From Streptomyces sp. V2I9 (GTDB lineage: Bacteria > Actinomycetota > Actinomycetes > Streptomycetales > Streptomycetaceae): 64,000 nucleotides of DNA. The notes beneath the pieces were generated by a model. The model was not told the origin of the DNA, made no database searches, and saw nothing but the letters and a program-made list of their open reading frames with translations. The DNA lies in NCBI RefSeq assembly GCF_030817475.1, contig NZ_JAUSZJ010000002.1, positions 1,231,501 to 1,295,500 on the forward strand, given 5' to 3'. This document shows, piece after piece, positions 36,631-46,429 of the stretch (position 1 is the stretch's first letter; the number at the start of each line of letters is the position of its first letter). A program made the position numbers and the translations under genes.

Positions 36631-37569
36631 TCAGCCCTCGCCCTCCCGTTCGGCGAGGAAGCGCTCGAACTCGCGGCCGATCTCGTCGGCGGACGGCAGG
36701 TCGGCCGGTTCGGCGACCAGGTTGCCGCGGGTCTCGGAGCCGGCGACGGCGTCGTACTGGTGCTCAAGGCCCTCGACCAGGGAGACCAGTTCCTCGTCGC
36801 CCTGGCGGATCTGCCGGTCGATCTCGGTCTGGGTGCGGTGCGCCTCGGTGCGCAGGGTGTGCGCGAGGGCGGGCAGCACCAGGCCGGTCGCGGCGGTGAT
36901 CGCCTCCAGGGCGGTGAGGGCCGCGTCCGGGTAGGCGGAGCGGGCCACGTAGTGCGGTACGTGGGTGGCGACCCCGAGGACGTCGTGGCCGGCCTCCATC
37001 AGCCGGTACTCGATGAGGGCCTCGGCCGAACCGGGCACCTGCGCCTCGTCGAAGGGGCTGCGGTGGCCCGGCATCAGGTCGGTGCGGTTGCCGTGCGGGG
37101 TGATGCCGACGGGGCGGGTGTGCGGGACGCCCATCGGGATGCCGTGGAAGTTCACCGCGAGCCGGACGCCGAGGCGCTCGACGATCTCCTGGACGGCGGT
37201 GGCGAACCGCTCCCACTCCACGTCCGGTTCCGGGCCCGACAGCAGCAGGAAGGGCGCGCCGGTGGCGTCCTGGACCACCCGGACCTCCAGGGTCGGGGCG
37301 TCGAAGGACGTCCAGCGGTCACGCCGGAAGGTGAGCAGGGGACGCCGCGCGCGGTAGTCCACGAGCCGGTCGTGGTCGAAGCGCGCGACGACCTGGTGCG
37401 GAAGCATCTCCAGCAGGCCGTCGACGATCTGCTCGCCGGTCTCACCCGCGTCGATGTAGCCGTCGAAGTGGTAGAGCATGACCAGGCCGGCCGACTCCTG
37501 TGCCAGCGCCATGTCGACGACGGCCAGGCCCTTCGGCTCCCATTCGTACAAACTCTGCGGATCAGGCAC
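36631..37569 (-). CDS. PAC2-family protein
   Basis: 312 residues from GTG 37569 with GAGGAGGAG about 10 nt upstream. Family marks: [24 protein letters not shown] at the N-terminus, [34 protein letters not shown] and [30 protein letters not shown] segments. PAC2 proteins are relatives of eukaryotic proteasome assembly chaperones and archaeal PbaB; in actinobacteria a link to proteasome or pupylation is suspected but unproven. It starts upstream of coaE on the same strand (31-nt gap), but coaE seems to have its own -10. Confidence 0.85.
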   Translation of the reverse strand: MPDPQSLYEWEPKGLAVVDMALAQESAGLVMLYHFDGYIDAGETGEQIVDGLLEMLPHQVVARFDHDRLVDYRARRPLLTFRRDRWTSFDAPTLEVRVVQDATGAPFLLLSGPEPDVEWERFATAVQEIVERLGVRLAVNFHGIPMGVPHTRPVGITPHGNRTDLMPGHRSPFDEAQVPGSAEALIEYRLMEAGHDVLGVATHVPHYVARSAYPDAALTALEAITAATGLVLPALAHTLRTEAHRTQTEIDRQIRQGDEELVSLVEGLEHQYDAVAGSETRGNLVAEPADLPSADEIGREFERFLAEREGEG

Positions 37570-37859
37570 GGTTACCGCTCCTCCTCGTGTTCCTAGACGA
37601 GAACGCGACCGGCGGCGCGGGCATTCCCCGTGCCCGGACCTTTCCCCGCCGGGATCGGGTCACGGCCCGTCAGCCGCCCCGCCCGTACGGATGTTTCGCC
37701 GGCGTCGCCGCGCACCGATCCTGGTCCGGACCTTGACGGGCCCGCGCGCCGTCCCTACCGTCACTGGGCGTCTCGTCCGGCACCACGCTCCGCGGTCATG
37801 GACGAGAGAGCCCCTGTACGCACGTTCCGGATGCGACTCCCCCGACGGGAAGGCCCCCC

Positions 37860-38819
37860 ATGCGCACCCGCTCCCCCCTCACCGTCCTGCTCGCCGCCGC
37901 CCTCACCGCGGGCGGCCTCACCCTGGCCGGTGCCGGTCCCGCGCACGCCGCGGTCATCGACGTGAGCACCGCGGCCCAGCTCAAGACGGCGCTCGCGGGC
38001 GTCTCCCCCGGCGACACGATCCGGCTGGCCGACGGCACCTACACCGGGAACTTCAAGGCCACCCGGCCGGGCTCCTCCGGGGCGCGGATCACCCTCACCG
38101 GCTCCGGCAAGGCCGTCCTGGCCGCGGGCGGCGGGTACGGACTGCACCTGAACGGCGCCTCGTACTGGACCGTCCGGGGGATCACGGTCAAGGGCGGCCA
38201 GAAGGGCATCATGGCCGATGCGGCGAACGGGGTCGTGATCGATTCGGTGACCGTGCACGACCTGGACATGGAGGGCGTCCACTTCCGCAATTCCAGCAGG
38301 GACGGCGTCCTGAAGAATTCACGGATCCACGACACCGGCCAGAACGGGCGCGGCATGGGCGAGGGCGTGTACGTGGGTTCGGCGGGCGGCCTCTCCGACC
38401 GCAGCGACAACGCGCAGATCCTGAACAACATCATCGGGCCCGGCGTCGGCGGCGAGTCCGTCGACATCAAGGAGGGCACGACCGGTGCACGGATCATCGG
38501 CAACACCTTCGACGGCGACGGACTGACCGGCGCCAACTACGACGACTCCTGGGTCGATGTGAAGGGCAACAACGTGCTGGTCGAGGGCAACAAGGGCTCC
38601 CGCACCACCAACAACGGCTACGAGACCCACACCCAGCAGAGCGGCTGGGGCTGCGGCACCGTCTTCCGGAACAACTCCTCGGACCTCACCGGGGCCACCG
38701 GCGACAAGCAGCTCGCCGTCAACGTCACCCACCACAGCTCCACGTGCCGCACGACGGTGTACGCGAGCAACACCGTCACCGGCGGCAAGGGGCTGACGAA
38801 CATCGCCGTCACCCCGTAG
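37860..38819 (+). CDS. Secreted right-handed beta-helix protein (pectate lyase-like)
   Basis: 319 residues. A signal peptide (MRTRSPLTVLLAAALTAGG ending AHAA) is followed by DVSTAAQLKTALAGVSPGDTIRLADGTY, the entry of the parallel beta-helix fold, and regular coils rich in G, N and V (VVIDSVTVHDLDMEGVHF, GVLKNSRIHDTGQNG, NAQILNNIIG, GARIIGNTFDG, NNVLVEGN). The fold is that of polysaccharide lyases 1/6/9 and related enzymes; no lyase-specific catalytic set could be assigned. Three cysteines lie near the C-terminus. GGGAAGG precedes the ATG; an 11-bp terminator follows. Confidence 0.83.
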   Translation: MRTRSPLTVLLAAALTAGGLTLAGAGPAHAAVIDVSTAAQLKTALAGVSPGDTIRLADGTYTGNFKATRPGSSGARITLTGSGKAVLAAGGGYGLHLNGASYWTVRGITVKGGQKGIMADAANGVVIDSVTVHDLDMEGVHFRNSSRDGVLKNSRIHDTGQNGRGMGEGVYVGSAGGLSDRSDNAQILNNIIGPGVGGESVDIKEGTTGARIIGNTFDGDGLTGANYDDSWVDVKGNNVLVEGNKGSRTTNNGYETHTQQSGWGCGTVFRNNSSDLTGATGDKQLAVNVTHHSSTCRTTVYASNTVTGGKGLTNIAVTP

Positions 38820-38843
38820 CCGCCCCGGCTCCCGTGGACGCGA

Positions 38844-38877
38844 GTGAGGCCCGCCCCCCGAAGGGAGCGGGCCTCAC
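38844..38877. terminator. Bidirectional terminator between the beta-helix gene and rpsA
   Basis: Perfect 11-bp stem GTGAGGCCCGC (38844-38854) and GCGGGCCTCAC (38867-38877), 12-nt loop, between convergent genes. Confidence 0.8.
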
Positions 38878-38925
38878 CTACCGCTGTACAGCTACCGCAG
38901 CCGATCGGCCGCCGGGGTCAGAGCG

Positions 38926-40440
38926 TCAGCTCTGGCCGCCCGCGAGCTTCTCGCGCAGCGCGGCAAGGGCCTCGTCCGACGCCAGGGCGCCGGAGTTGTC
39001 CGCCGACTCCGAGGAGTAGGAGCCGCCGCCACCGCTGCCGCCGGAGGCGGCCGGAGCAGCGCCGGCCGGGGCGGCAGCGCCCTCGGCCGCAGCAGCCTCG
39101 TCGGCCTCGCGGGACTTGATGACCTGGGCCTGGTGCTGCTCGAAGCGCTGCTGCGCCTCGGCGTACTGGGTCTCCCAGACCTCGCGCTGCGCCTCGAAGC
39201 CCTCGAGCCAGTCGTTGGTCTCGGGGTCGAAGCCCTCGGGGTAGATGTAATTGCCCTGGTCGTCGTAGGACGCGGCCATGCCGTACAGGGTCGGGTCGAA
39301 CTCGACCGAGGCCGGGTCGCCACCGAAGGACTCGTTGGCCTGCTTCAGCGAGAGGCTGATGCGACGGCGCTCGAGGTCGATGTCGATGACCTTGACGAAG
39401 ATCTCGTCGTTGACCTGGACGACCTGCTCCGGGATCTCCACGTGGCGCTCGGCCAGCTCGGAGATGTGGACCAGACCCTCGATGCCCTCGTCGACGCGGA
39501 CGAACGCACCGAACGGAACGAGCTTGGTGACCTTACCCGGGACGACCTGACCGATCTGGTGCGTCCGGGCGAACTGCTGCCACGGGTCTTCCTGCGTCGC
39601 CTTGAGCGACAGGGAGACGCGCTCGCGGTCCATGTCGACGTCGAGGACCTCGACGGTGACTTCCTGACCGACCTCGACGACCTCGGAGGGGTGGTCGATG
39701 TGCTTCCAGGACAGCTCGGAGACGTGCACGAGACCGTCGACGCCACCCAGGTCCACGAAGGCACCGAAGTTGACGATCGAGGAGACGACGCCGGAGCGGA
39801 CCTGACCCTTCTGCAGGGTGGTGAGGAACGTCTGGCGAACCTCGGACTGGGTCTGCTCGAGCCAGGCGCGGCGGGACAGGACCACGTTGTTGCGGTTCTT
39901 GTCCAGCTCGATGATCTTCGCCTCGAGCTCCTTGCCCACGTAGGGCTGGAGGTCGCGGACACGACGCATCTCGACGAGCGACGCCGGGAGGAAGCCGCGG
40001 AGGCCGATGTCGAGGATGAGACCACCCTTGACGACCTCGATGACGGTACCGGTGACGATGCCGTCCTCTTCCTTGATCTTCTCGATGGTGCCCCAAGCAC
40101 GCTCGTACTGAGCACGCTTCTTCGAGAGGATCAGGCGGCCTTCCTTGTCCTCCTTCTGGAGAACCAGGGCCTCGATCTCGTCGCCGACCTTGACGACCTC
40201 GTTCGGGTCGACGTCGTGCTTGATCGAGAGCTCGCGGCTCGGGATGACACCTTCGGTCTTGTAACCGATGTCGAGGAGAACCTCGTCCCGGTCAACCTTG
40301 ACGATGACACCATCAACGATGTCGCCGTCGTTGAAGTACTTGATCGTCTCGTCGATCGCCGCGAGGAACGCGTCCGCGTCGCCGATGTCGTTGACCGCAA
40401 CCTGCGGAGTGGTGGCGGTGGTCTCGGTGCTGCTCGTCAT
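38926..40440 (-). CDS. rpsA: 30S ribosomal protein S1
   Basis: 504 residues with four S1/OB RNA-binding domains (about 38-108, 124-193, 210-280, 295-366), the third and fourth opening with VNFGAFVDLGGVDGLVHVSELSW and VPFGAFVRVDEGIEGLVHISEL. It binds mRNA and helps initiation on structured or leadered messages. Like other actinobacterial S1 it has four rather than six repeats, and a C-terminal tail of low complexity (Ala/Gly/Ser-rich, about 450-490). ATG 40440. The gene has a strong TTGACC-N17-TATGCT promoter and a leader of about 190 nt. Confidence 0.95.
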   Translation of the reverse strand: MTSSTETTATTPQVAVNDIGDADAFLAAIDETIKYFNDGDIVDGVIVKVDRDEVLLDIGYKTEGVIPSRELSIKHDVDPNEVVKVGDEIEALVLQKEDKEGRLILSKKRAQYERAWGTIEKIKEEDGIVTGTVIEVVKGGLILDIGLRGFLPASLVEMRRVRDLQPYVGKELEAKIIELDKNRNNVVLSRRAWLEQTQSEVRQTFLTTLQKGQVRSGVVSSIVNFGAFVDLGGVDGLVHVSELSWKHIDHPSEVVEVGQEVTVEVLDVDMDRERVSLSLKATQEDPWQQFARTHQIGQVVPGKVTKLVPFGAFVRVDEGIEGLVHISELAERHVEIPEQVVQVNDEIFVKVIDIDLERRRISLSLKQANESFGGDPASVEFDPTLYGMAASYDDQGNYIYPEGFDPETNDWLEGFEAQREVWETQYAEAQQRFEQHQAQVIKSREADEAAAAEGAAAPAGAAPAASGGSGGGGSYSSESADNSGALASDEALAALREKLAGGQS

Positions 40441-40848
40441 GTGGGAAAGGGCTCCGGTACGGACAGAGAGTCGTAGGTACTGCTACGCCGAAAGCCCGTA
40501 TCGCCTCTGCAGAAGCCGGACAGCCTGGAAAGCGCGCAATCCGTTTCCGGAGAGACGCCTCGACAACCGAGGGGACATGCAACAGACGCGAGCGCGGCCT
40601 GCTAGGTCTGAAGCGCGCAGGCTCGCAGCGCAACTTGTAGCATACGGGGGCAGCCGGACAGGGTCAATGCGCGAAGGCGCACACCCGGGGCGGAACGCCC
40701 CATTCCCGGCGCAACTCGTGTTCTCCGAGGCCGCGTCGGCCCGGGAACATCACGGCACGTCGTCGCGGACACGGGTCCGTCCCGGAGGGATGCCCCCCTG
40801 GTACGTACCGCGCGCGGCGGGTGAAGGCAAACTACAACGACGGGCACG
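40441..40848. other. Leader and promoter region upstream of rpsA
   Basis: 408 bp without a supportable gene. It contains the rpsA promoter at 40639-40667 and the predicted 190-nt rpsA 5' UTR. The leftover 180 bp to the methyltransferase start (40849) holds no recognisable element. A long leader is consistent with autoregulation by S1, but no known structure was matched. Confidence 0.6.
40639..40667 (-). promoter_or_regulatory. Strong promoter of rpsA
   Basis: Minus strand TTGACC (40667-40662), exactly 17 bp, TATGCT (40644-40639). Close to the principal-sigma consensus; predicts transcription start near 40632. Confidence 0.8.
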
Positions 40849-41688
40849 ATGAGCCAAGAGATCCACGGGACCTACTCCGCGGAAGCGGCGGAATCCGCCG
40901 AGCCGGAGGCCACCCGCCGCCCCGCAGGCGAGGCGGAGAGCAGCCGGGCCAGCCGGGGCTGGTGGGACCGGAACGCCGACGAGTACCAGAGCGATCACGG
41001 CGGGTTCCTGGGGGACGACCGCTTCGTGTGGGGGCCGGAGGGGCTGGACGAGGCGGAGGCCGCCCTGCTGGGGCCCGCCGCGGCGCTCAGAGGCCTCGAC
41101 GTACTGGAGATCGGGGCCGGGGCAGCCCAGTGCTCGCGCTGGCTGGCGGACCAGGGCGCCCGCCCGGTCGCCCTCGACCTCTCGCACCGCCAGCTCCAGC
41201 ACGCCCTGCGCATCGGCGGGGACGTGCCCCTGGTCGAGGCGGACGCGGGCCGGCTGCCGTTCCGCGACGGCTCCTTCGACCTGGCCTGCTCCGCGTACGG
41301 GGCCGTCCCGTTCGTCGCCGACCCCGTCCAGGTGTTCCGCGAGGTGCGCCGGGTGCTGCGGCCCGGCGGGCGCTGGGTGTTCTCCGTGACGCACCCGATC
41401 CGCTGGGCGTTCCCGGACGAGCCCGGACCCGAGGGCCTGTCCGTCGCCGCCTCCTACTTCGACCGCGTCCCCTACGTCGAGCAGGACGGGAGCGGGACCG
41501 CCGTCTACGTGGAGCACCACCGCACCCTCGGCGACCGGGTCCGGGACGTGGTGGCGGGCGGCTTCCGGCTGGTCGACCTGGTGGAGCCGGAATGGCCCGC
41601 GTGGAACCACCAGGAGTGGGGCGGCTGGTCCCCGCTGCGCGGCAACCTGATCCCGGGCACGGCGATCTTCGTCTGCGAACGGGACTGA
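40849..41688 (+). CDS. Class I SAM-dependent methyltransferase
   Basis: 279 residues. After an acidic, Ala/Glu-rich N-terminus, WWDRNADEYQSDHG begins the fold; motif I is LDVLEIGAGAAQCSRWLADQG (about 83-103), then PVALDLSHRQL, PFRDGSFDLACSAYGAVPFV and VRRVLRPGGRWVFSVTHPIRW, the typical UbiE/Methyltransf_11 order. The C-terminal part has tryptophan-rich EPEWPAWNHQEWGGWSPLRG. The substrate is unknown. The ATG has no good Shine-Dalgarno. Confidence 0.85.
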   Translation: MSQEIHGTYSAEAAESAEPEATRRPAGEAESSRASRGWWDRNADEYQSDHGGFLGDDRFVWGPEGLDEAEAALLGPAAALRGLDVLEIGAGAAQCSRWLADQGARPVALDLSHRQLQHALRIGGDVPLVEADAGRLPFRDGSFDLACSAYGAVPFVADPVQVFREVRRVLRPGGRWVFSVTHPIRWAFPDEPGPEGLSVAASYFDRVPYVEQDGSGTAVYVEHHRTLGDRVRDVVAGGFRLVDLVEPEWPAWNHQEWGGWSPLRGNLIPGTAIFVCERD

Positions 41689-41740
41689 CCGGTCCGGGGC
41701 GGCGGCCCCGCGCCGGGCGCGCCCGTACGACACTGGGGGC

Positions 41741-44299
41741 GTGATCCGCACCGAAGCCCTGGACCGCCTGCCCGTCCGCACCGCCGTGCCCGCCCTGGAG
41801 CGGGCGCTCGACGACCGGGGCGTCGCCGTCCTGTGCGCCCCGCCCGGCACCGGCAAGACCACGCTCGTCCCGCTGGTGCTGGCCGGCCTGACCGGGGACG
41901 GCCCGGTGCGCCGGGTGCTGGTGGCCGAGCCGCGCCGGATCGCCGCGCGGGCCGCGGCGCGGCGGATGGCCTGGCTGCTGGGCGAGCGGCCGGGCGAGCG
42001 GGTCGGCTTCACGGTGCGCGGCGAGCGCGTGGTGGGGCGGGGGACGGTGGTGGAGGTCGTGACCACCGGGGTGCTGCTCCAGCGGCTCCAGCGGGACCAG
42101 GAGCTCGCCGGGGTGGACGCGGTGATCATCGACGAGTGCCACGAGCGGCATCTGGACGCGGACACGGCCGCCGCTTTCCTGCTGGACGTGCGGGAGGCGA
42201 TCCGGCCCGATCTGCGGCTGGTCGCGGCGTCCGCGACGACCGACGCGGAGGGCTGGGCTCGACTGCTGGGCGACGCCCCGGTCGTCGAGGCGGGGGGCGT
42301 GTCGTACCCGGTGGAGGTGGTCTGGGCCCCGCCCGCCCGGCCGGTGCGGCCTCCGCACGGGATGAGGGTCGATCCGGCGCTGCTGACGCATGTGGCGGCG
42401 ACCGTGCGTCGGGCGCTCGCGGAGCGGGAGGGGGACGTGCTCTGCTTCCTGCCGGGCGTCGGCGAGATCGGCCGGGTCGCCGGGCAGCTCGCGGGGGTGG
42501 ACGCGGAGGTCCTCCCGGTCCACGGGCGGGCACCGGCGGCGGTGCAGGACGCGGTGCTGGCCGGTTCCGCCGGGCGGCGGCGGGTGGTCCTGGCGACCTC
42601 GGTGGCGGAGTCGTCCCTGACGGTGCCGGGCGTCCGGGTCGTGGTGGACTCGGGCCTCGCGCGCGAGCCCCGTACCGACCATGCCCGCGGGCTGAGCGCC
42701 CTGACGACCGTGCGGGCCTCGCAGGCGGCGGGGCGGCAGCGCGCGGGGCGGGCGGGCCGGGAGGCTCCGGGGACGGTGTACCGGTGCTGGGACCAGGCCG
42801 AGGACGGGCGGCTCGCACGTTTCCCCGCCCCGGAGATCAAGGTCGCCGACCTCGCCGCGTTCGCACTCCAGGCGGCGTGCTGGGGCGACCCGGACGCCTC
42901 CTCGCTCGCCCTGCTGGATCCGCCGCCGGCCGGGGCGATGGGCGCGGCCCGCGAGGTGCTGGCGGCGGTCGGCGCGGTGGACGCGGACGGCCGCGTCACC
43001 GGGCGCGGCGTACGGATGTCCCGGCTGGGGCTGCACCCCCGGCTGGCGCGGGCCCTGCTGGACGGCGCGGCGGAGGTCGGGGCCCGGCGGGCGGCGGAGG
43101 TGGTGGCGCTGCTGAGCGAGGAGCCGCCGAGGGAGTACGGGGACGATCTCGCCGCGGCGCTGCGGACGGCCCGCAGGGGCCAGGACGGGTACGCGGCTCG
43201 CTGGAAGCAGGAGGTGCGCCGCCTGTCGTCGTCGCTGGGTCCGGAGCCGGGGGCCGGGTCCGACCGGGGCACGGGGCACGGCTCGGGGGCCGGGTCCGGG
43301 GGTGCTTCCGCCGGGCTGTCCGACGACGCGGCCGTCGGGCTCGTCGCCGCGGCGGCCTTTCCGGAGCGGGTGGCGCGTGCTCGGGGCGACGGGGCGTTCC
43401 TGATGGTGTCGGGTACGGGCGCGGAGCCGCGGGAGGGGTCGCGGCTGCGCGGCGCGCCCTGGCTGGCGGTGGCGGTCGCGGACCGGCCCTCCCACGCGGC
43501 GTCGGCACGGGTGCGGCTGGCGGCGGTGATCGACGAGGCCACGGCCCTGGCGGCGGCCGGGCGGCTGCGGGTGCGGGGCGAGGAGGTCCACTGGGCGGAC
43601 GGCGACGTGGTGGCCCGTTCGGTGGACCGGCTGGGTGCGGTGGAGCTGGCGGTACGGCCGCTGAAGCAGCCCTCGGCGGAGCTGGTGCGCGAGGCACTGG
43701 TCGAGGGGCTGCGGCGCGAGGGGACCGGGCTGCTGCGCTGGAGCCGGGAGTCCGAGCAGCTGCGGTCGCGCCTGGCGTTCCTGCACCGGGTGCTGGGCCC
43801 GCCGTGGCCGGACGTGTCGGACGGGGCGCTGGTGGCCGGTCCGGACGCGTGGCTGGAGCCGGAGCTGTCACGGGCGCGGCGGCGCTCCGATCTGGGGCGG
43901 ATCGACGCGGGCCAGGCCCTGCGGCGGCTGCTGCCGTGGGCGTCGGGTGAGGCGGCCCGGCTGGACGAGCTGGCGCCGGAGCGGATCGAGGTGCCGAGCG
44001 GGTCGCGGATCAGGGTGGAGTACGGCGGGGAGCAGCCCGTCCTCGCGGTGAAGCTCCAGGAGCTGTTCGGGCTGTCCGAGACGCCGCGGGTGGCCGGGGT
44101 GCCGGTCCTGGTGCATCTGCTCTCCCCCGCCGGGCGGCCGGCGGCGGTCACGGCCGACCTGGCGTCGTTCTGGCAGGACGGTTACCGGGCGGTGCGGGCG
44201 GAGCTGCGCGGCCGCTACCCGAAGCACCCGTGGCCGGAGGATCCCGCGACCGTACCGGCGACGCGCTTCACCACGGCTCGCCTCAAGCGGCAGGGCTAG
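41741..44299 (+). CDS. hrpB: ATP-dependent RNA helicase HrpB
   Basis: 852 residues from GTG 41741. DEAH/RHA helicase: motif I CAPPGTGKTTLVPL (about 32-45), motif II VIIDECHERHLDADT (DECH), motif III VAASATTD, motif V VLATSVAESSLTVPGV and motif VI QRAGRAGR. The C-terminal about 130 residues (PSGSRIRVEYGGEQPVLAVKLQELFGL, then PSGRPAAVTADLASFWQ-like and YPKHPWPEDP) are the HrpB-specific domain. It is a 3'-5' helicase of uncertain physiological substrate. A Gly/Ser-rich low-complexity insertion occurs at about residues 500-525. It ends at a 13-bp terminator. Confidence 0.93.
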   Translation: MIRTEALDRLPVRTAVPALERALDDRGVAVLCAPPGTGKTTLVPLVLAGLTGDGPVRRVLVAEPRRIAARAAARRMAWLLGERPGERVGFTVRGERVVGRGTVVEVVTTGVLLQRLQRDQELAGVDAVIIDECHERHLDADTAAAFLLDVREAIRPDLRLVAASATTDAEGWARLLGDAPVVEAGGVSYPVEVVWAPPARPVRPPHGMRVDPALLTHVAATVRRALAEREGDVLCFLPGVGEIGRVAGQLAGVDAEVLPVHGRAPAAVQDAVLAGSAGRRRVVLATSVAESSLTVPGVRVVVDSGLAREPRTDHARGLSALTTVRASQAAGRQRAGRAGREAPGTVYRCWDQAEDGRLARFPAPEIKVADLAAFALQAACWGDPDASSLALLDPPPAGAMGAAREVLAAVGAVDADGRVTGRGVRMSRLGLHPRLARALLDGAAEVGARRAAEVVALLSEEPPREYGDDLAAALRTARRGQDGYAARWKQEVRRLSSSLGPEPGAGSDRGTGHGSGAGSGGASAGLSDDAAVGLVAAAAFPERVARARGDGAFLMVSGTGAEPREGSRLRGAPWLAVAVADRPSHAASARVRLAAVIDEATALAAAGRLRVRGEEVHWADGDVVARSVDRLGAVELAVRPLKQPSAELVREALVEGLRREGTGLLRWSRESEQLRSRLAFLHRVLGPPWPDVSDGALVAGPDAWLEPELSRARRRSDLGRIDAGQALRRLLPWASGEAARLDELAPERIEVPSGSRIRVEYGGEQPVLAVKLQELFGLSETPRVAGVPVLVHLLSPAGRPAAVTADLASFWQDGYRAVRAELRGRYPKHPWPEDPATVPATRFTTARLKRQG

Positions 44300-44314
44300 C
44301 CAGGACCTCTCGTC

Positions 44315-44351
44315 CGGATCGTGCCGGGCTCGCGGGGTCCGGCACGATCCG
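44315..44351. terminator. Bidirectional terminator between hrpB and the transglycosylase gene
   Basis: Perfect 13-bp stem CGGATCGTGCCGG (44315-44327) and CCGGCACGATCCG (44339-44351), 11-nt loop, 16 nt after the hrpB stop, between convergent genes. Confidence 0.85.
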
Positions 44352-44486
44352 AGCCGAAGGCCCCGCGACCTGCCGCCGCGATGCCGTAGCCGCCGGGGCG
44401 TGCGGTGGGAACCCGGCGGACAGCCCCTCGGCCGGGCGGCGGAGGGGCTGTGCGGCTGCGGTGCCGGAGAAGCGCCGGGAGCGGGG

Positions 44487-46241
44487 TCAGGGCTTGGCTG
44501 CCTCGGGGGGCTCCGTCGCCTCCGGGGCCGTCCCCTCCGGTGCCTTGACGGTGAGTTCGACGACGACCGAGGCGCCGCCCTCGGTGGTGAGGCGCAGCAG
44601 GTACGTGCCCTCGGCGTCGTCCGCGTAGATCTCCGGGAGGCGCAGCTTCCCCTCGGCATCCGTGGTCAGGCCGGTGAGCGTACGGACGGGCTTGCCCGCC
44701 GCGTCCTTGAAGTACGGGCCCTTGTCGTTGTCGGTGGTGCCCGCGCGGTCCTTGACCATGGTGGCCGTGACGGCCACTCCGGCGGCGGCGGCGTCCTGGT
44801 AGGTGGCCGCGACGGTGACGGCGTCGGCGAACTTCTCGCCGGGGGCGGCGACGAGCGCCTTGTCGTCGGTGCGGGCGATCGCGTCTGCCTGGCGGGCGGT
44901 GACGGTCGCCGCGTAGGTCAGGGTGCGCGGCCGGCCGGTCCCGGCGACGGCGGTCACGGTGAACTCCCCGGCCTTCTCGCCGGCCTGGAGCTCCGGTGCG
45001 GTGGCGGTGCCGTCGGCCCCGGTCCGTACCGTGACGGCCTTCCTGCCGCCGGCGAAGAGCGTGCCGGTGTCGCCGGTGACGGTGAAGGTGACGGGCACCC
45101 GGGCGAGCGGGGCGCCGAGCGCGTTGCGGGCGCGGACGGAGACCCGCTCGTCGAACGTCCTGCCCGCGGTGGCGCGCAGCGGGCCGGTGCCCGCGTTCTC
45201 CAGGGAGCCGAAGGTCTCGGACGGCGGCGACGGCTTGGGGGCGGGCGGCTTCGGAGCGGGGGGCTTCGGGGCCGGGCCGGTGGAGCCGTCGCCGGGCTTC
45301 GAGGTCCCTGTGCCCGGCTTGCCGCCCGGCTTGGACGGGGAGGGCTTCGGGCTGGGCGTCGCGCTCGGGCCGGTGCCCGGACGTGAGCTCGGGGTGGGGA
45401 CGGGGGTGCTCGGGGTGGTGGGCAGCGTGCCGGTGCCGTCGGGGATCTCGTGCGTACCGCGCTGGTAGTAGGAGAACCAGGAGCGGACCGTGTTCAGGTA
45501 CTCCCGCGACCGGTTGTAGCTCAGCACGGCCTGGTCGAGCTCGGCTCCGACGGCCAGGTCGCGGTCGTTGGCGCAGAGGTAGCGGCCCGCGGCGAGCGCC
45601 GCGTCGTAGATGTTGTTCGGGTCCTTGCGGCCGTCGCCGTTGGCGTCCTGCCCCCAGGAGGCCCAGGTCGACGGGATGAACTGCATCGGGCCGACCGCGC
45701 GGTCGTGGACCGCGTCGCCGTCGTAGGCCCCGCCGTCGGTGTCCTTGATCAGGGCGAAGCCCTGGCCGTTGAGGGCCGGGCCGAGGATGCGGGGGCTGGC
45801 GGTGCCGTCGGCGTCGACGCGGCCGCCGCGTGCCTGGCCGGACTCGACCTTGCCGATCGCCGCGAGGAGTTGCCAGGGCAGCCGGCAGGCGGGATCGGTG
45901 GTGGCGACGGTCCCCTCGGCCTGCTTGTACGCGGCGAGGATCGTCGCCGGGATGCCCGCTTCCGCGCTGCCGGCCGCCGGGAGGCTGCTGGACGAGCCGG
46001 GCCCGCCCGGCGTGACCAGGGGCGGAAGGTCGGTGTAGTAGGGCGAGTTGCCGGTCGCCGCGCCGTCGTTCCCGGCGCTCGCGGTGTCCTCCCCCGCGGC
46101 CCGGGGGTCAGCGTTGCCACCGGCCCCGTCGGCCAGGGTCGCCGCGGGCGCCTGCGAAGCCGCGAGCGCCGCCACGGCGGCCGCCGCCACCGCGGTGGTC
46201 GTGGCCCCCTTGCGCAGACGTCGGCGAATGTGCGCTGCCAT
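44487..46241 (-). CDS. Secreted lytic transglycosylase-like protein with Ig-like repeats
   Basis: 584 residues from ATG 46241, with GAGGGGGAGGG about 10 nt upstream. Signal peptide (AAHIRRRLRKG, hydrophobic stretch, SQAPAA), a Gly/Ala/Ser-rich spacer, then a SLT/MltB-like domain (about 105-280): LLAAIGKVESGQARGG gives the catalytic Glu, followed by GPMQFIPSTWASWGQDANGDGRKDPNNIYDAALAAGRYLC and AVLSYNRSREYLNTV. After a Pro/Lys/Ser linker (about 290-360) come two Big_1-type (invasin-like) domains, ending in an acidic Pro/Ala tail. It probably cleaves peptidoglycan outside the cell, with the Ig repeats giving wall or polymer contact. The DUF4184 gene is divergent. Confidence 0.87.
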   Translation of the reverse strand: MAAHIRRRLRKGATTTAVAAAAVAALAASQAPAATLADGAGGNADPRAAGEDTASAGNDGAATGNSPYYTDLPPLVTPGGPGSSSSLPAAGSAEAGIPATILAAYKQAEGTVATTDPACRLPWQLLAAIGKVESGQARGGRVDADGTASPRILGPALNGQGFALIKDTDGGAYDGDAVHDRAVGPMQFIPSTWASWGQDANGDGRKDPNNIYDAALAAGRYLCANDRDLAVGAELDQAVLSYNRSREYLNTVRSWFSYYQRGTHEIPDGTGTLPTTPSTPVPTPSSRPGTGPSATPSPKPSPSKPGGKPGTGTSKPGDGSTGPAPKPPAPKPPAPKPSPPSETFGSLENAGTGPLRATAGRTFDERVSVRARNALGAPLARVPVTFTVTGDTGTLFAGGRKAVTVRTGADGTATAPELQAGEKAGEFTVTAVAGTGRPRTLTYAATVTARQADAIARTDDKALVAAPGEKFADAVTVAATYQDAAAAGVAVTATMVKDRAGTTDNDKGPYFKDAAGKPVRTLTGLTTDAEGKLRLPEIYADDAEGTYLLRLTTEGGASVVVELTVKAPEGTAPEATEPPEAAKP

Positions 46242-46429
46242 ACGTTCCGGTCCCTCCCCCTCGAAGGCTGCTCGCGCTCCCCAGCGCAACGACTTCAGCG
46301 ACCCTACGGCACCTGGTGCGGGCGGAACACCGAGCCCTGACCGCTTCTTACTGTTTTTTCACGTTCGTGGCCGCACGTTGTTCTCCGGGCCACGGAAGGG
46401 CGTCCGAACGGTCCCGCATACTTGCCGCC

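Noticed and set aside
45180..45450. Repeated proline codons in the transglycosylase as a DNA repeat element
   Set aside because: They encode a Pro/Lys/Ser linker between catalytic and Ig-like domains and are ordinary low-complexity coding sequence.
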